Positions 5,424-12,374 of a DNA stretch of 12,374 nucleotides are shown one piece after another. Source of the DNA: Methylovulum sp. GTDB lineage: Bacteria; Pseudomonadota; Gammaproteobacteria; Methylococcales; Methylomonadaceae. The number at the start of each line of letters is the position of its first letter. Position 1 is the first letter of the stretch. The stretch covers positions 1 to 12,374 of the forward strand of contig JACXTQ010000313.1 of assembly GCA_016919605.1 (NCBI GenBank), read 5' to 3'. The translations under genes and the position numbers were made by a program. A model generated the notes under the pieces. The model was not told the origin of the DNA and ran no database searches. It saw only the letters and a list, made by a program, of their open reading frames with translations.

Positions 5424-8009
5424 CTAGGCTCGTTGTTTAAAAAAAACCAAATGCCCTTCATCATTGACTAGCACGTTTATCACGTCACCGCCGATAAAAT
5501 GCCCAGCCAAAATCTCCTGAGCCAATGGGTTTTCCAAATGTTGTTGGATAGCGCGTTTCATAGGCCTTGCACCATAAACCGGATCAAACCCTGCTTCACC
5601 CAATAAGTCCAAGGCCGCATCGCTGATGACAAAACCAATATCACGGTCTTGCAGGCGTTGGCGTAAGAAATCGATTTGGATGCCGGAGATGGCGCGGATT
5701 TGCTCACGTCCTAAGGGATGGAACACAACCGCTTCATCAATGCGGTTGATGAATTCAGGGCGGAAGTGTTGGCTGACTTTTTCCATCACCGCTGATTTCA
5801 TAACCGGATACAAGGTTTCGCCCGCCAATTCTTGGATAATGTCCGAGCCTAGGTTAGAAGTCATAACAATCACGGTGTTCCTAAAGTCTACCGTCCGGCC
5901 TTGGCCATCGGTCAAACGCCCGTCATCCAAGACTTGCAATAAGACATTGAAGACATCAGGATGGGCTTTTTCAATCTCATCCATCAGGATCACCGAATAA
6001 GGCCTACGCCGTACCAGTTCGGTCAAATACCCGCCTTCTTCGTAACCGACATAGCCAGGAGGTGCGCCGATCAGCCGCGCCACCGAATGTTTTTCCATAA
6101 ACTCGGACATGTCGATACGTACCATCGCATCGGTGGTGTCAAACATGAATTCCGCCAAAGCCTTGCACAATTCGGTCTTACCGACACCCGTAGGCCCTAA
6201 AAACAGGAACGAACCGTTCGGGCGGTTGGGATCGGACAAACCGGCGCGGGAGCGGCGTATCGCGTTGCTGACCGCTTTTAGGGCTTCTGGTTGGCCTATT
6301 ACCCGTTTGCTTAAGAACTCTTCCATACGCAACAATTTGTCGCGTTCGCCTTCGAGCATTTTCGAGACGGGGATGCCCGTCCATTTCGACACCACTTCGG
6401 CGATTTCCTCATCGGTGACTTTGTTGCGTAACAAAGTCATTTTTTTGGTTTCCGCAGGTACTGCTTGATTTAGCTGCTGTTCCAACGCCGGAATAATGCC
6501 GTATTGTAATTCGGCTTGCCGTGCCAAATCGTTGGCGCGGCGGGCGGCCTCCAGTTCGGTTTTGGCATGTTCCAATTTTTCTTTGATGGACGCGGAGCCT
6601 TGCAGCGACGATTTTTCGGCTTTCCAAATTTCTTCCAAATCGGAATATTCCTTTTCCAAATCGGCAATTTCGTCTTCAAGGATTTCCAAACGTTTTTTAG
6701 AGGCGCTATCCTTTTCCTTTTTCAGCGCGACTTGCTCAATTTTTAACTGGATTAACCGTCGGTGCAACCTATCCATCACTTCCGGTTTGGAATCAATTTC
6801 CATGCGGATACGGCTGGCGGCTTCATCTATCAAATCAATCGCCTTGTCGGGCAATTGCCGGTCAGCAATATAACGGTACGACAAGGTGGCAGCGGCAACG
6901 ATGGCGGGGTCGGTAATTTCCACGCCATGATGCACCTCGTATTTTTCTTTCAGGCCGCGCAAAATGGCGATAGTGTCCTCAACCGAAGGTTCATCCACCA
7001 GAACTTTTTGGAAACGGCGTTCCAAGGCGGCATCTTTCTCGACATATTTGCGGTATTCATCCAATGTGGTGGCACCGACACAGTGCAGCTCGCCACGGGC
7101 CAAGGCAGGTTTCAGCATATTGCCCGCATCCATCGCCCCTTCGGCCTTACCCGCTCCGACCATGGTATGCAGTTCGTCAATAAAGAGGATGACTTGGCCT
7201 TCTTGTTTGGCCAAATCATTTAACACCGCTTTCAGGCGCTCTTCAAATTCGCCCCGGAATTTTGCCCCGGCAATCAACGCCGCCATGTCCAAGGCCAGCA
7301 CTTGTTTGTGCTTCATGCCTTCCGGCACTTCGCCGTTGACGATACGTTGCGCCAAGCCTTCAACTATCGCGGTTTTGCCGACCCCAGGCTCACCGATCAG
7401 CACCGGATTGTTTTTGGTGCGCCGTTGCAACACTTGGATGGTGCGGCGGATTTCATCGTCACGGCCAATCACGGGGTCGAGCTTGCCTTGTTCGGCGCGT
7501 TCGGTCAGGTCAATGGTGTATTTTTTTAAGGCTTGGCGTTGGTCTTCGGCATTGGCATCGTTGACCGCCGCCCCCCCGCGCATGGCATCAATGGCCTGTT
7601 CCAGTAATGCCTTAGTTACGCCGTATTTTTTCAGCAACTCATTCAGCACGCCTTTTTCCTCGCAAGCGGCGAGCAGGAACAATTCGCTGGAAATGAACTG
7701 GTCTTGGCGTTTTTGTGCCAGCTTATCCATCAGGTTAAGCAAGCGTGTCGATTCATTGGAAAGCTGGACATCGCCGCCGGAACCGCTGACCGTGGCGATA
7801 CGGTCGAGCATTTTGCCCAAGTCTTGACGTAAGGGGACGGTGTTGATATTAAGTTGGGTCAAAAGCGGCTTAACGCTGCCGCCTTCCTGATCGAGCAACG
7901 CACCCATGATATGAATCGGTTCTATAAATTGGTGGTCTTTACCCAAAGCCAAGCTCTGGGCATCGGCAAGTGCGGATTGGAACTTGCTTGTTAATTTATC
8001 CATGCGCAT
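5424..8009 (-). CDS. clpB: ATP-dependent chaperone ClpB (Hsp100 disaggregase)
   Basis: ClpB is a hexameric AAA+ machine that, with DnaK, pulls proteins out of heat-induced aggregates in the cytoplasm. The 861 residues match the E. coli length of about 857. The order is as follows: the N domain (from MRMDKLTSKFQSALADAQSLA); NBD1 with Walker A GEPGVGKT (about 205-212) and Walker B VILFIDELHTM; the long coiled-coil middle domain (about 410-525, rich in Glu, Lys and Arg); and NBD2 with Walker A GPTGVGKT (about 604-611), Walker B VILMDEIEKAH, the substrate-loop GYVGYEEGG and the sensor-2 GARPMKRAI (about 814). The M-domain shows that it is ClpB rather than ClpA or ClpC. The start MRMDKLT agrees with the E. 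coli MRLDRLT. A strong sigma-32-like promoter lies 37 bases upstream. Confidence 0.98.
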   Translation of the reverse strand: MRMDKLTSKFQSALADAQSLALGKDHQFIEPIHIMGALLDQEGGSVKPLLTQLNINTVPLRQDLGKMLDRIATVSGSGGDVQLSNESTRLLNLMDKLAQKRQDQFISSELFLLAACEEKGVLNELLKKYGVTKALLEQAIDAMRGGAAVNDANAEDQRQALKKYTIDLTERAEQGKLDPVIGRDDEIRRTIQVLQRRTKNNPVLIGEPGVGKTAIVEGLAQRIVNGEVPEGMKHKQVLALDMAALIAGAKFRGEFEERLKAVLNDLAKQEGQVILFIDELHTMVGAGKAEGAMDAGNMLKPALARGELHCVGATTLDEYRKYVEKDAALERRFQKVLVDEPSVEDTIAILRGLKEKYEVHHGVEITDPAIVAAATLSYRYIADRQLPDKAIDLIDEAASRIRMEIDSKPEVMDRLHRRLIQLKIEQVALKKEKDSASKKRLEILEDEIADLEKEYSDLEEIWKAEKSSLQGSASIKEKLEHAKTELEAARRANDLARQAELQYGIIPALEQQLNQAVPAETKKMTLLRNKVTDEEIAEVVSKWTGIPVSKMLEGERDKLLRMEEFLSKRVIGQPEALKAVSNAIRRSRAGLSDPNRPNGSFLFLGPTGVGKTELCKALAEFMFDTTDAMVRIDMSEFMEKHSVARLIGAPPGYVGYEEGGYLTELVRRRPYSVILMDEIEKAHPDVFNVLLQVLDDGRLTDGQGRTVDFRNTVIVMTSNLGSDIIQELAGETLYPVMKSAVMEKVSQHFRPEFINRIDEAVVFHPLGREQIRAISGIQIDFLRQRLQDRDIGFVISDAALDLLGEAGFDPVYGARPMKRAIQQHLENPLAQEILAGHFIGGDVINVLVNDEGHLVFFKQRA

Positions 8010-8045
8010 AGTGATAGCCTGTTAAGTGTGTTTTATTAGTTGCTA

Positions 8046-8074
8046 ATATGGGGGGGATTTTCAGGGTATTCAAG
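8046..8074 (-). promoter_or_regulatory. Sigma-32 (RpoH) heat-shock promoter of clpB
   Basis: Reading the - strand, CTTGAAT (8074-8068) is followed by 14 bases and then CCCCATAT (8053-8046). This closely matches the known RpoH consensus CTTGAAA, 13-15 bases, CCCCATNT. The -10 element ends 36 bases before the clpB start codon at 8009, leaving a short leader. clpB is a standard RpoH target, so position, direction and sequence agree. No CIRCE-type inverted repeat is seen. Confidence 0.88.
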
Positions 8075-8246
8075 CAGGCTAAGGAATATTTATAGGCATA
8101 ATTTAATTCTTTCTGCCAAGGAATCGGTTAATATAACCATAATTACGCTGAGGCGTTATCTCGCAGCATCAAGCACAAAAGTGCCCAGGGCGCTTAATGT
8201 AAAAATAAGAAGGGAACGATTATTAGTTGTTTTTGCAGGGCAATCA

Positions 8247-8957
8247 ATGAAAGCTATTATTATCGGAGATTCGCATACGGGAGCGTTAAAGTTAGCTGCC
8301 GATATACTACAGGCTCAAAAAAGTTGGCCTCAAGACTATCAACTTGAGGTGCAACGATTGGGTAGCGCCAATAGTATGGTGGCTCCCTATTTTATCGACA
8401 AAGGCGATTACGTTGAAATTACCGATGAAAATCTGATAAAGCATATACAACGATTACCCTATGCCGATGAAGGCGACCAGCCTACTTATTATGGCTTTGC
8501 CGGGCCGTTATACGCGGGTAGGCTATGGCGACAATCACCGTATTGGCTCAATTTTACGCCGTTTGCCTCCCAAAGTAACCAAGCCCCAGTTTCAGAGAGC
8601 TTATTGCGACATGTTGTGTTTCAGGAGCAAGCCTACACCATGCAATTGATCGATGTGTTAAAACGCTTGGGTGTCAAGCTGTTTGCTATTGAAGCACCAA
8701 AACCCTATAAGCATCATCCCGTTTTGGAAAGCGTTGACCCTAAGGTCGTTGCTTACATCGACGCGTTTTACAAAAAAATTATGACAGACTGGCTGACATC
8801 AAGAGGCATCCCCGCTATAAGCGTACCCAGCCATTGTTATGGTACGGATGGGTTTATGCACGAGAGCTTTAAAAATGATGATGGCATACATGCTAATAAA
8901 GAATTTGGGATAGTGATGATTCATGAAGTTATCGCGTTCTTGAAATCACAGGGTTGA
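8247..8957 (+). CDS. SGNH/GDSL-hydrolase-like protein
   Basis: The protein has 236 residues from ATG 8247, which has CAGGG six bases upstream. The frame stays open back to about 8040, but that stretch overlaps the clpB promoter and has no good start. The N-terminus MKAIIIGDSHTGAL carries a strand followed by GDSH, the nucleophile-serine block I of SGNH hydrolases. DDGIHANKEFG near the C-terminus (about residues 212-222) fits block V, with Asp and His two residues apart. I could not place blocks II and III (the oxyanion Gly and Asn) with confidence. No signal peptide is seen, so it would act in the cytoplasm. Such proteins remove or transfer acyl groups, often on glycans. The next gene (GSCFA) belongs to a related fold, which suggests that the pair acts together. 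Bases 8075-8246 hold only AT-rich sequence and a short inverted repeat, GGTTA/TAACC (8126-8138). Confidence 0.75.
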   Translation: MKAIIIGDSHTGALKLAADILQAQKSWPQDYQLEVQRLGSANSMVAPYFIDKGDYVEITDENLIKHIQRLPYADEGDQPTYYGFAGPLYAGRLWRQSPYWLNFTPFASQSNQAPVSESLLRHVVFQEQAYTMQLIDVLKRLGVKLFAIEAPKPYKHHPVLESVDPKVVAYIDAFYKKIMTDWLTSRGIPAISVPSHCYGTDGFMHESFKNDDGIHANKEFGIVMIHEVIAFLKSQG

Positions 8958-9027
8958 TGGTTTTGATGAATGTTGCATGGCAAAACCTCTTTTGTTAGCT
9001 CACTTAAATTGGTAAGAGAAACCATTT

Positions 9028-10071
9028 ATGCTTCCTAAGCATCCTTATAAAGAACAACCGGATAAGGCTTTTTGGAAAAAAGTTGTCAGTGACTCCCACC
9101 CTTTGGATATAGGTGAATGGTATACAAAAAAATTCCTTATTGCTGGTAAACCGATTGCCACGGCGGGCAGTTGTTTTGCCCAGCATATCGGCAACCAACT
9201 CAAGGCTCAGGGCTTTAATTTTATGGATGTTGAGCCGTCGCCGGATTTTTTGGACAATGAAAGCCGCCTTGAGTTTGGTTACGATATGTATTCGGCCCGT
9301 TACGGCAATGTTTACAGCTCTAGGCAATTGTTACAGTTATCACAGCGGGCATTGGGTCATTTTATCCCTAAAGAAAGTGTTTGGCTTAAAAATGGGGGGT
9401 ATGTTGATCCTTTCCGCCCCACTATCGAGCCGGAGCCTTTTGTCAGTATTGATGAATTGGAAAACCATCGAGACCATCATTTGCGATGTGTCAAAAAACT
9501 CATTGAAGAAGCCCATGTATTTATCTTTACGCTGGGTTTGACCGAAATCTGGGTGTCTAAACAGGATGGTTCGGCTTTTCCGGTTGCTCCAGGTGTCTCA
9601 GGCGGAGTCTATGACCCTGATAACTATCAACTGTTGAATCTTTCATGTGCTGATGTCATCCGTGATATGGAAACATTTTTTAAGTTGGTCAGACAGGTTA
9701 ACGAAAAAATGCGTTTTATTTTAACCGTGTCGCCCGTGCCGTTAATGGCCACCGCCACCGATCAAAGCGTTGTAGTCGCGACCATGCAATCAAAGTCGGT
9801 ATTGCGGGCGGCTGCCGGTTATCTGGTCGACAAATACCGTTTTGTCGATTATTTCCCGTCCTATGAAATCATTTCTTCTCCGGTTATGCGCGGACAATTT
9901 TATAATCCCGATATGCGGACGGTATCACATTATGGCGTTGAGTATGTAATGAAACAGTTTTTTAAAGAGCATAGGCCGCCAAAACTAGCCAACAACAAAG
10001 CCAGTCCAGCGAAAATGGACGACAGTGATGTGCTGTGCGATGAAGAACTGCTGGCTGTTTTTAGCGATTAA
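9028..10071 (+). CDS. GSCFA-domain protein
   Basis: This 347-residue protein carries the GSCFA signature that names the family, ATAGSCFAQHIGNQL, with GSCFA at residues 47-51. Other family-like blocks are FTLGLTEIW (about 168-176) and LTVSPVPLMAT (about 232-242). SHYGVEYVMKQFF (about 310-322) carries the likely catalytic histidine. GSCFA proteins are considered relatives of the SGNH/GDSL esterase fold and are found near polysaccharide and lipid-modification genes; the substrate is not known. No signal peptide is present. The last 30 or so residues (KLANNKASPAKMDDSDVLC) look like a flexible acidic tail. AAGAG at 9014-9018 is a plausible ribosome-binding site. The gene starts 70 bases after the SGNH-like gene and probably shares its transcript. 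Family call is strong; substrate unknown. Confidence 0.9.
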   Translation: MLPKHPYKEQPDKAFWKKVVSDSHPLDIGEWYTKKFLIAGKPIATAGSCFAQHIGNQLKAQGFNFMDVEPSPDFLDNESRLEFGYDMYSARYGNVYSSRQLLQLSQRALGHFIPKESVWLKNGGYVDPFRPTIEPEPFVSIDELENHRDHHLRCVKKLIEEAHVFIFTLGLTEIWVSKQDGSAFPVAPGVSGGVYDPDNYQLLNLSCADVIRDMETFFKLVRQVNEKMRFILTVSPVPLMATATDQSVVVATMQSKSVLRAAAGYLVDKYRFVDYFPSYEIISSPVMRGQFYNPDMRTVSHYGVEYVMKQFFKEHRPPKLANNKASPAKMDDSDVLCDEELLAVFSD

Positions 10072-10083
10072 ACGTTGGTATGG

Positions 10084-10155
10084 ATGACAATGGAGATTAA
10101 GGATAAGCTGCATAATACCAAGCAGTTATCTGAAACTCGTGCACGGCTGGTGTAA
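10084..10155 (+). CDS. Possible 23-codon small ORF in the gap before the zeta-like gene
   Basis: ATG 10084 opens a 23-residue frame (MTMEIKDKLHNTKQLSETRARLV, shown here as MTMEIKDKLHNTKQL then SETRARLV) that stops at TAA 10153-10155. It would be a charged, helix-prone peptide. There is no clear Shine-Dalgarno site, and a frame this short can easily arise by chance. It could be a leader peptide, a remnant, or nothing. The rest of the 10072-10193 gap shows no clear promoter or terminator. Confidence 0.15.
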   Translation: MTMEIKDKLHNTKQLSETRARLV

Positions 10156-10193
10156 ACGGCCTTGACCTGCTTTAATTTTTACTTACAGACGGC

Positions 10194-12365
10194 ATGATAA
10201 GCACTACTTCCCACGCCATACCTGGTTATTGGCAACTGAAAAAATTGCGTACCGCCTTGGCGATTGCCCAAGGCTGTGTGCTGTTAAGCGCCTTGCAACG
10301 CGAGATTGAAAATACAGTGTCGCAAGATCAAGCAAAGCGGGTGACGTATTTAACCGAGCTGTTCTCGCGTATCCATCGGGAAATATTTTTCGATTGGAAA
10401 GAGCAGGCCACGGTCAGCCATAGACCGGGCAACATGCCCGATGCTGCCAAGCGCAAGCTGTTTCGGGAAACTATAGAGTGGCTGGTATTGGATGGTGATG
10501 ACAATAAGGACACCGCGATTTTTGACAATAACGGCTTTGTTATCCAAACCGAAAACATCGCCGAACGGTTGAGCGTGTTTTACCAAAAAATGCGGGCGGT
10601 TAGGCCGTTTACTTATGGCAACCGTATCACGCTGGATTTGTTTATGGTGGCTTTGGGCAAGCTGCCCGCCTTTAAGGCCGTTTATGAACAAGGTATTGAT
10701 TTTCGGCGTTTGGCAAAAAATGACCCGATGGCTTTGCATCATCAATACAGCCACCTTGCCGACATTACCCGAGCTTTTCAACACGCTTTAGATCCGGCAC
10801 GGAGCCGAAGCTTGCAAAATATCGCCAATGGTTATGGCAAGTGGCCGGAAAACAAAAAGTTTGTGTTGGGCATCCCGTTTTTGTCGCATAAAACCCCGGA
10901 TGGCATCGATTGTCTGGTTACGGTCAACGGTGGCTTAGTGTCTTTAGCCAGCATTCGGGAAGAGTTGTTTTTACCCGGCAAACAATTCGCCGATTATCCC
11001 CTAAACCTGTCCGAGCAAGTGATTGCTTACTTGCCCGATACTGAAGCCTTACGCCCAGCGCGGGCCATTGAAATAGACGGTATCTGTATCGGCGGAAATG
11101 GCTTGGCACCGTTATTCTGTCTGGATGTCAATATTTTGACGGGCTTGCGTGCACCTGGGCATACCGAGTTGGTCGAATTGATCAAACAGTGTGCGGGCGA
11201 AGGCGTGACTATCTATAAGTTGGCCCATAACGAAGCTTTAAAACAGCAATTGTTACAGGCGGCGGAAGGTGACGAGCGTTTGTATCGTGGGGTGGAGATT
11301 GCCTATCAACGCATCTGCAAGATGACGGACAAGCTGGAAAAAGCCAGAAGTGACATTTTTGAAGGCAAAACCCCCGATGCCAACCCTAAGCTGTTTATGA
11401 GCATGGGCGGGGCGGGTTCTGGCAAAACGGCGGTCGAAGAAATCGCCGCTGCCCAGTGCGGCGACAATTTTGTTATTGCTTCGTTGGATGAGTTCCGCAA
11501 GCTCAGCGACTTATACACTGTGCTAACTGCGGCTAGCCATCACAGCGATGATTATGTTTTTGTCGAACCGTTCGCCAACCGCTTGCGCGGGGTCGTTTCC
11601 GATTATGCTAGAGCCATGCAGATTAATATCTTATATGATGGCACCGGTATTCCCTATAAACCCCGCTACGCCGATATTATTAACGACTTTAGGGCCGCAG
11701 GTTTCCATACCCAAATTACCGCAGTCGATGCGTTTATCGTCAAACCGGAAGGGCGTGAAGATGAACTGCCACGTTCAGCCGTCATCAATAGCGTCAAAGA
11801 ACGCTTTGCTAAAACGGGTAGGGCTTTGCCGTGGGTAGTGACCGTAGACAAACATATCCGCGCCCCCGGCTCTTTTTTAGCGGCCTTGCAGCACCATGCG
11901 TTGGAAAAGCTATCATTGTTCGCCAATGATGGCGAACGTGACAAACATTATCTGGTTGCGGAAAGTTTCGAGTGCAATGACGAGGAAGTTCGCGCCCTGC
12001 ATAGGCATCAAGCCGTGGGTTCTTTGGCCGAACATTTGCAAGACTTGATGTTATACCGCGATGATTCGGTGCTAAAAAAACTTGCCCACGGCAATGCCGC
12101 CGCCATCGCTGCTTTAATTGGCCGCAACCGCGCTTTTGACGAAGGCAATGTGGCTTATCAAATTTACCACAGCAGTCACGGTCATCGTGTATTGGCGATT
12201 TACAACGCCAGACGCATGGTCGATTTTGTCGAAAAACGCCAGCTTAACCCGAATGCGTCGGGGTCGGAAGGCTTGCTACATAAGCCCGAAGCCTTGGCGT
12301 TTCATGTTGACCCTTGTGCCAAAGAGCCGTGGATGACTAGGTTGCAGGATTCGCCTGGCTGTTAA
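10194..12365 (+). CDS. Large protein with degenerate Fic-like motif and zeta-toxin-like kinase domain
   Basis: The protein has 723 residues. Residues 137-150 (RPFTYGNRITLDLF) sit at the end of a helix, like the Fic motif HPFx(D/E)GNGRxxR, but the His and the second half are replaced, so AMPylation is unlikely. Residues 225-345 form a region I do not recognise. From about 400 there is a P-loop kinase domain resembling zeta toxins: Walker A GGAGSGKT (405-412), LDEFR (431-435; zeta toxins use a DxxR-type substrate site), YDGTGIPY (481-488), and ERFAKTGRALP (537-547), like the zeta R...TGR.vP block. Known zeta enzymes phosphorylate UDP-N-acetylglucosamine; whether this one does is unknown. No epsilon-type antitoxin gene is visible next to it. 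No signal peptide or membrane segment is seen. It follows the GSCFA gene by 122 bases in the same direction. ATG 10194 has only a weak ribosome-binding site. Confidence 0.8.
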   Translation: MISTTSHAIPGYWQLKKLRTALAIAQGCVLLSALQREIENTVSQDQAKRVTYLTELFSRIHREIFFDWKEQATVSHRPGNMPDAAKRKLFRETIEWLVLDGDDNKDTAIFDNNGFVIQTENIAERLSVFYQKMRAVRPFTYGNRITLDLFMVALGKLPAFKAVYEQGIDFRRLAKNDPMALHHQYSHLADITRAFQHALDPARSRSLQNIANGYGKWPENKKFVLGIPFLSHKTPDGIDCLVTVNGGLVSLASIREELFLPGKQFADYPLNLSEQVIAYLPDTEALRPARAIEIDGICIGGNGLAPLFCLDVNILTGLRAPGHTELVELIKQCAGEGVTIYKLAHNEALKQQLLQAAEGDERLYRGVEIAYQRICKMTDKLEKARSDIFEGKTPDANPKLFMSMGGAGSGKTAVEEIAAAQCGDNFVIASLDEFRKLSDLYTVLTAASHHSDDYVFVEPFANRLRGVVSDYARAMQINILYDGTGIPYKPRYADIINDFRAAGFHTQITAVDAFIVKPEGREDELPRSAVINSVKERFAKTGRALPWVVTVDKHIRAPGSFLAALQHHALEKLSLFANDGERDKHYLVAESFECNDEEVRALHRHQAVGSLAEHLQDLMLYRDDSVLKKLAHGNAAAIAALIGRNRAFDEGNVAYQIYHSSHGHRVLAIYNARRMVDFVEKRQLNPNASGSEGLLHKPEALAFHVDPCAKEPWMTRLQDSPGC

Positions 12366-12374
12366 GTACGCTTA

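Noticed and set aside
7571..7577. Run of seven C in clpB considered as a frameshift
   Set aside because: The reading frame continues through it without a break and matches the ClpB family on both sides.
6964..7827. Long 287-codon frame on the + strand inside clpB
   Set aside because: It is antisense to a well-conserved clpB. Its Ser/Arg/Ala-rich translation is typical of a shadow frame and matches no family.
8040..8246. N-terminal extension of the SGNH-like gene by 69 codons from TTG 8040
   Set aside because: It overlaps the clpB sigma-32 promoter and has no good start or ribosome-binding site. The GDSH block begins naturally at ATG 8247, which has CAGGG upstream.
10350..10784. 144-codon frame antisense to the Fic/zeta-like gene, considered as a possible antitoxin
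   Set aside because: It lies wholly inside the sense gene, shows no domain features, and its codons mirror those of the sense frame.
1..12374. Whole-window scan for tRNA, rRNA, CRISPR repeats, transposase or integrase
   Set aside because: No clover-leaf-like segment, regularly spaced repeats, insertion-sequence ends or recombinase motifs were seen by eye.

Overview
The window looks like chromosomal DNA of a gammaproteobacterium. The release factor 2 tail, lysyl-tRNA synthetase and ClpB all read very close to the E. coli family patterns as I remember them, and prfB and lysS lie in the same order and direction as in many Gammaproteobacteria. A methanotroph-like (Methylococcales) host is only a guess from general feel; no marker gene here proves it.

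Left part (1-4688, all + strand). The 3' end of prfB is followed by four accessory genes and then lysS. The accessory genes are a translationally coupled pair (a HEPN-domain protein and a partner of unrecognised family, overlapping by ATGA), a DUF4326 protein, and a class I DNA photolyase. prfB and lysS are often adjacent, so this 2.7-kb block looks like an insertion at a housekeeping junction. Its first genes are visibly more AT-rich (661-720 has 20 G+C in 60 bases, against 34 in 60 at 3601-3660 in lysS).

Middle part (4689-8246). lysS is followed by an imperfect hairpin and a small exported protein of unknown function whose start is best read as GTG. Two hairpins separate it from the convergent clpB gene on the - strand. 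Upstream of clpB is a close match to a sigma-32 heat-shock promoter (CTTGAAT, 14 bases, CCCCATAT).

Right part (8247-12365, all + strand). Three genes point away from clpB: a GDSH-type SGNH-hydrolase-like protein, a GSCFA-domain protein (itself related to the SGNH fold), and a 723-residue protein. The last joins a degenerate Fic-like motif to an apparently intact zeta-toxin-like P-loop kinase domain. The first two suggest esterase or acyl-transfer chemistry on glycans or lipids. Whether the third belongs with them is inference.

The best candidates for something undescribed are the Fic-like/zeta-like fusion and the HEPN pair whose partner is not the usual minimal nucleotidyltransferase. I saw no tRNA, rRNA, CRISPR array, transposase or integrase.
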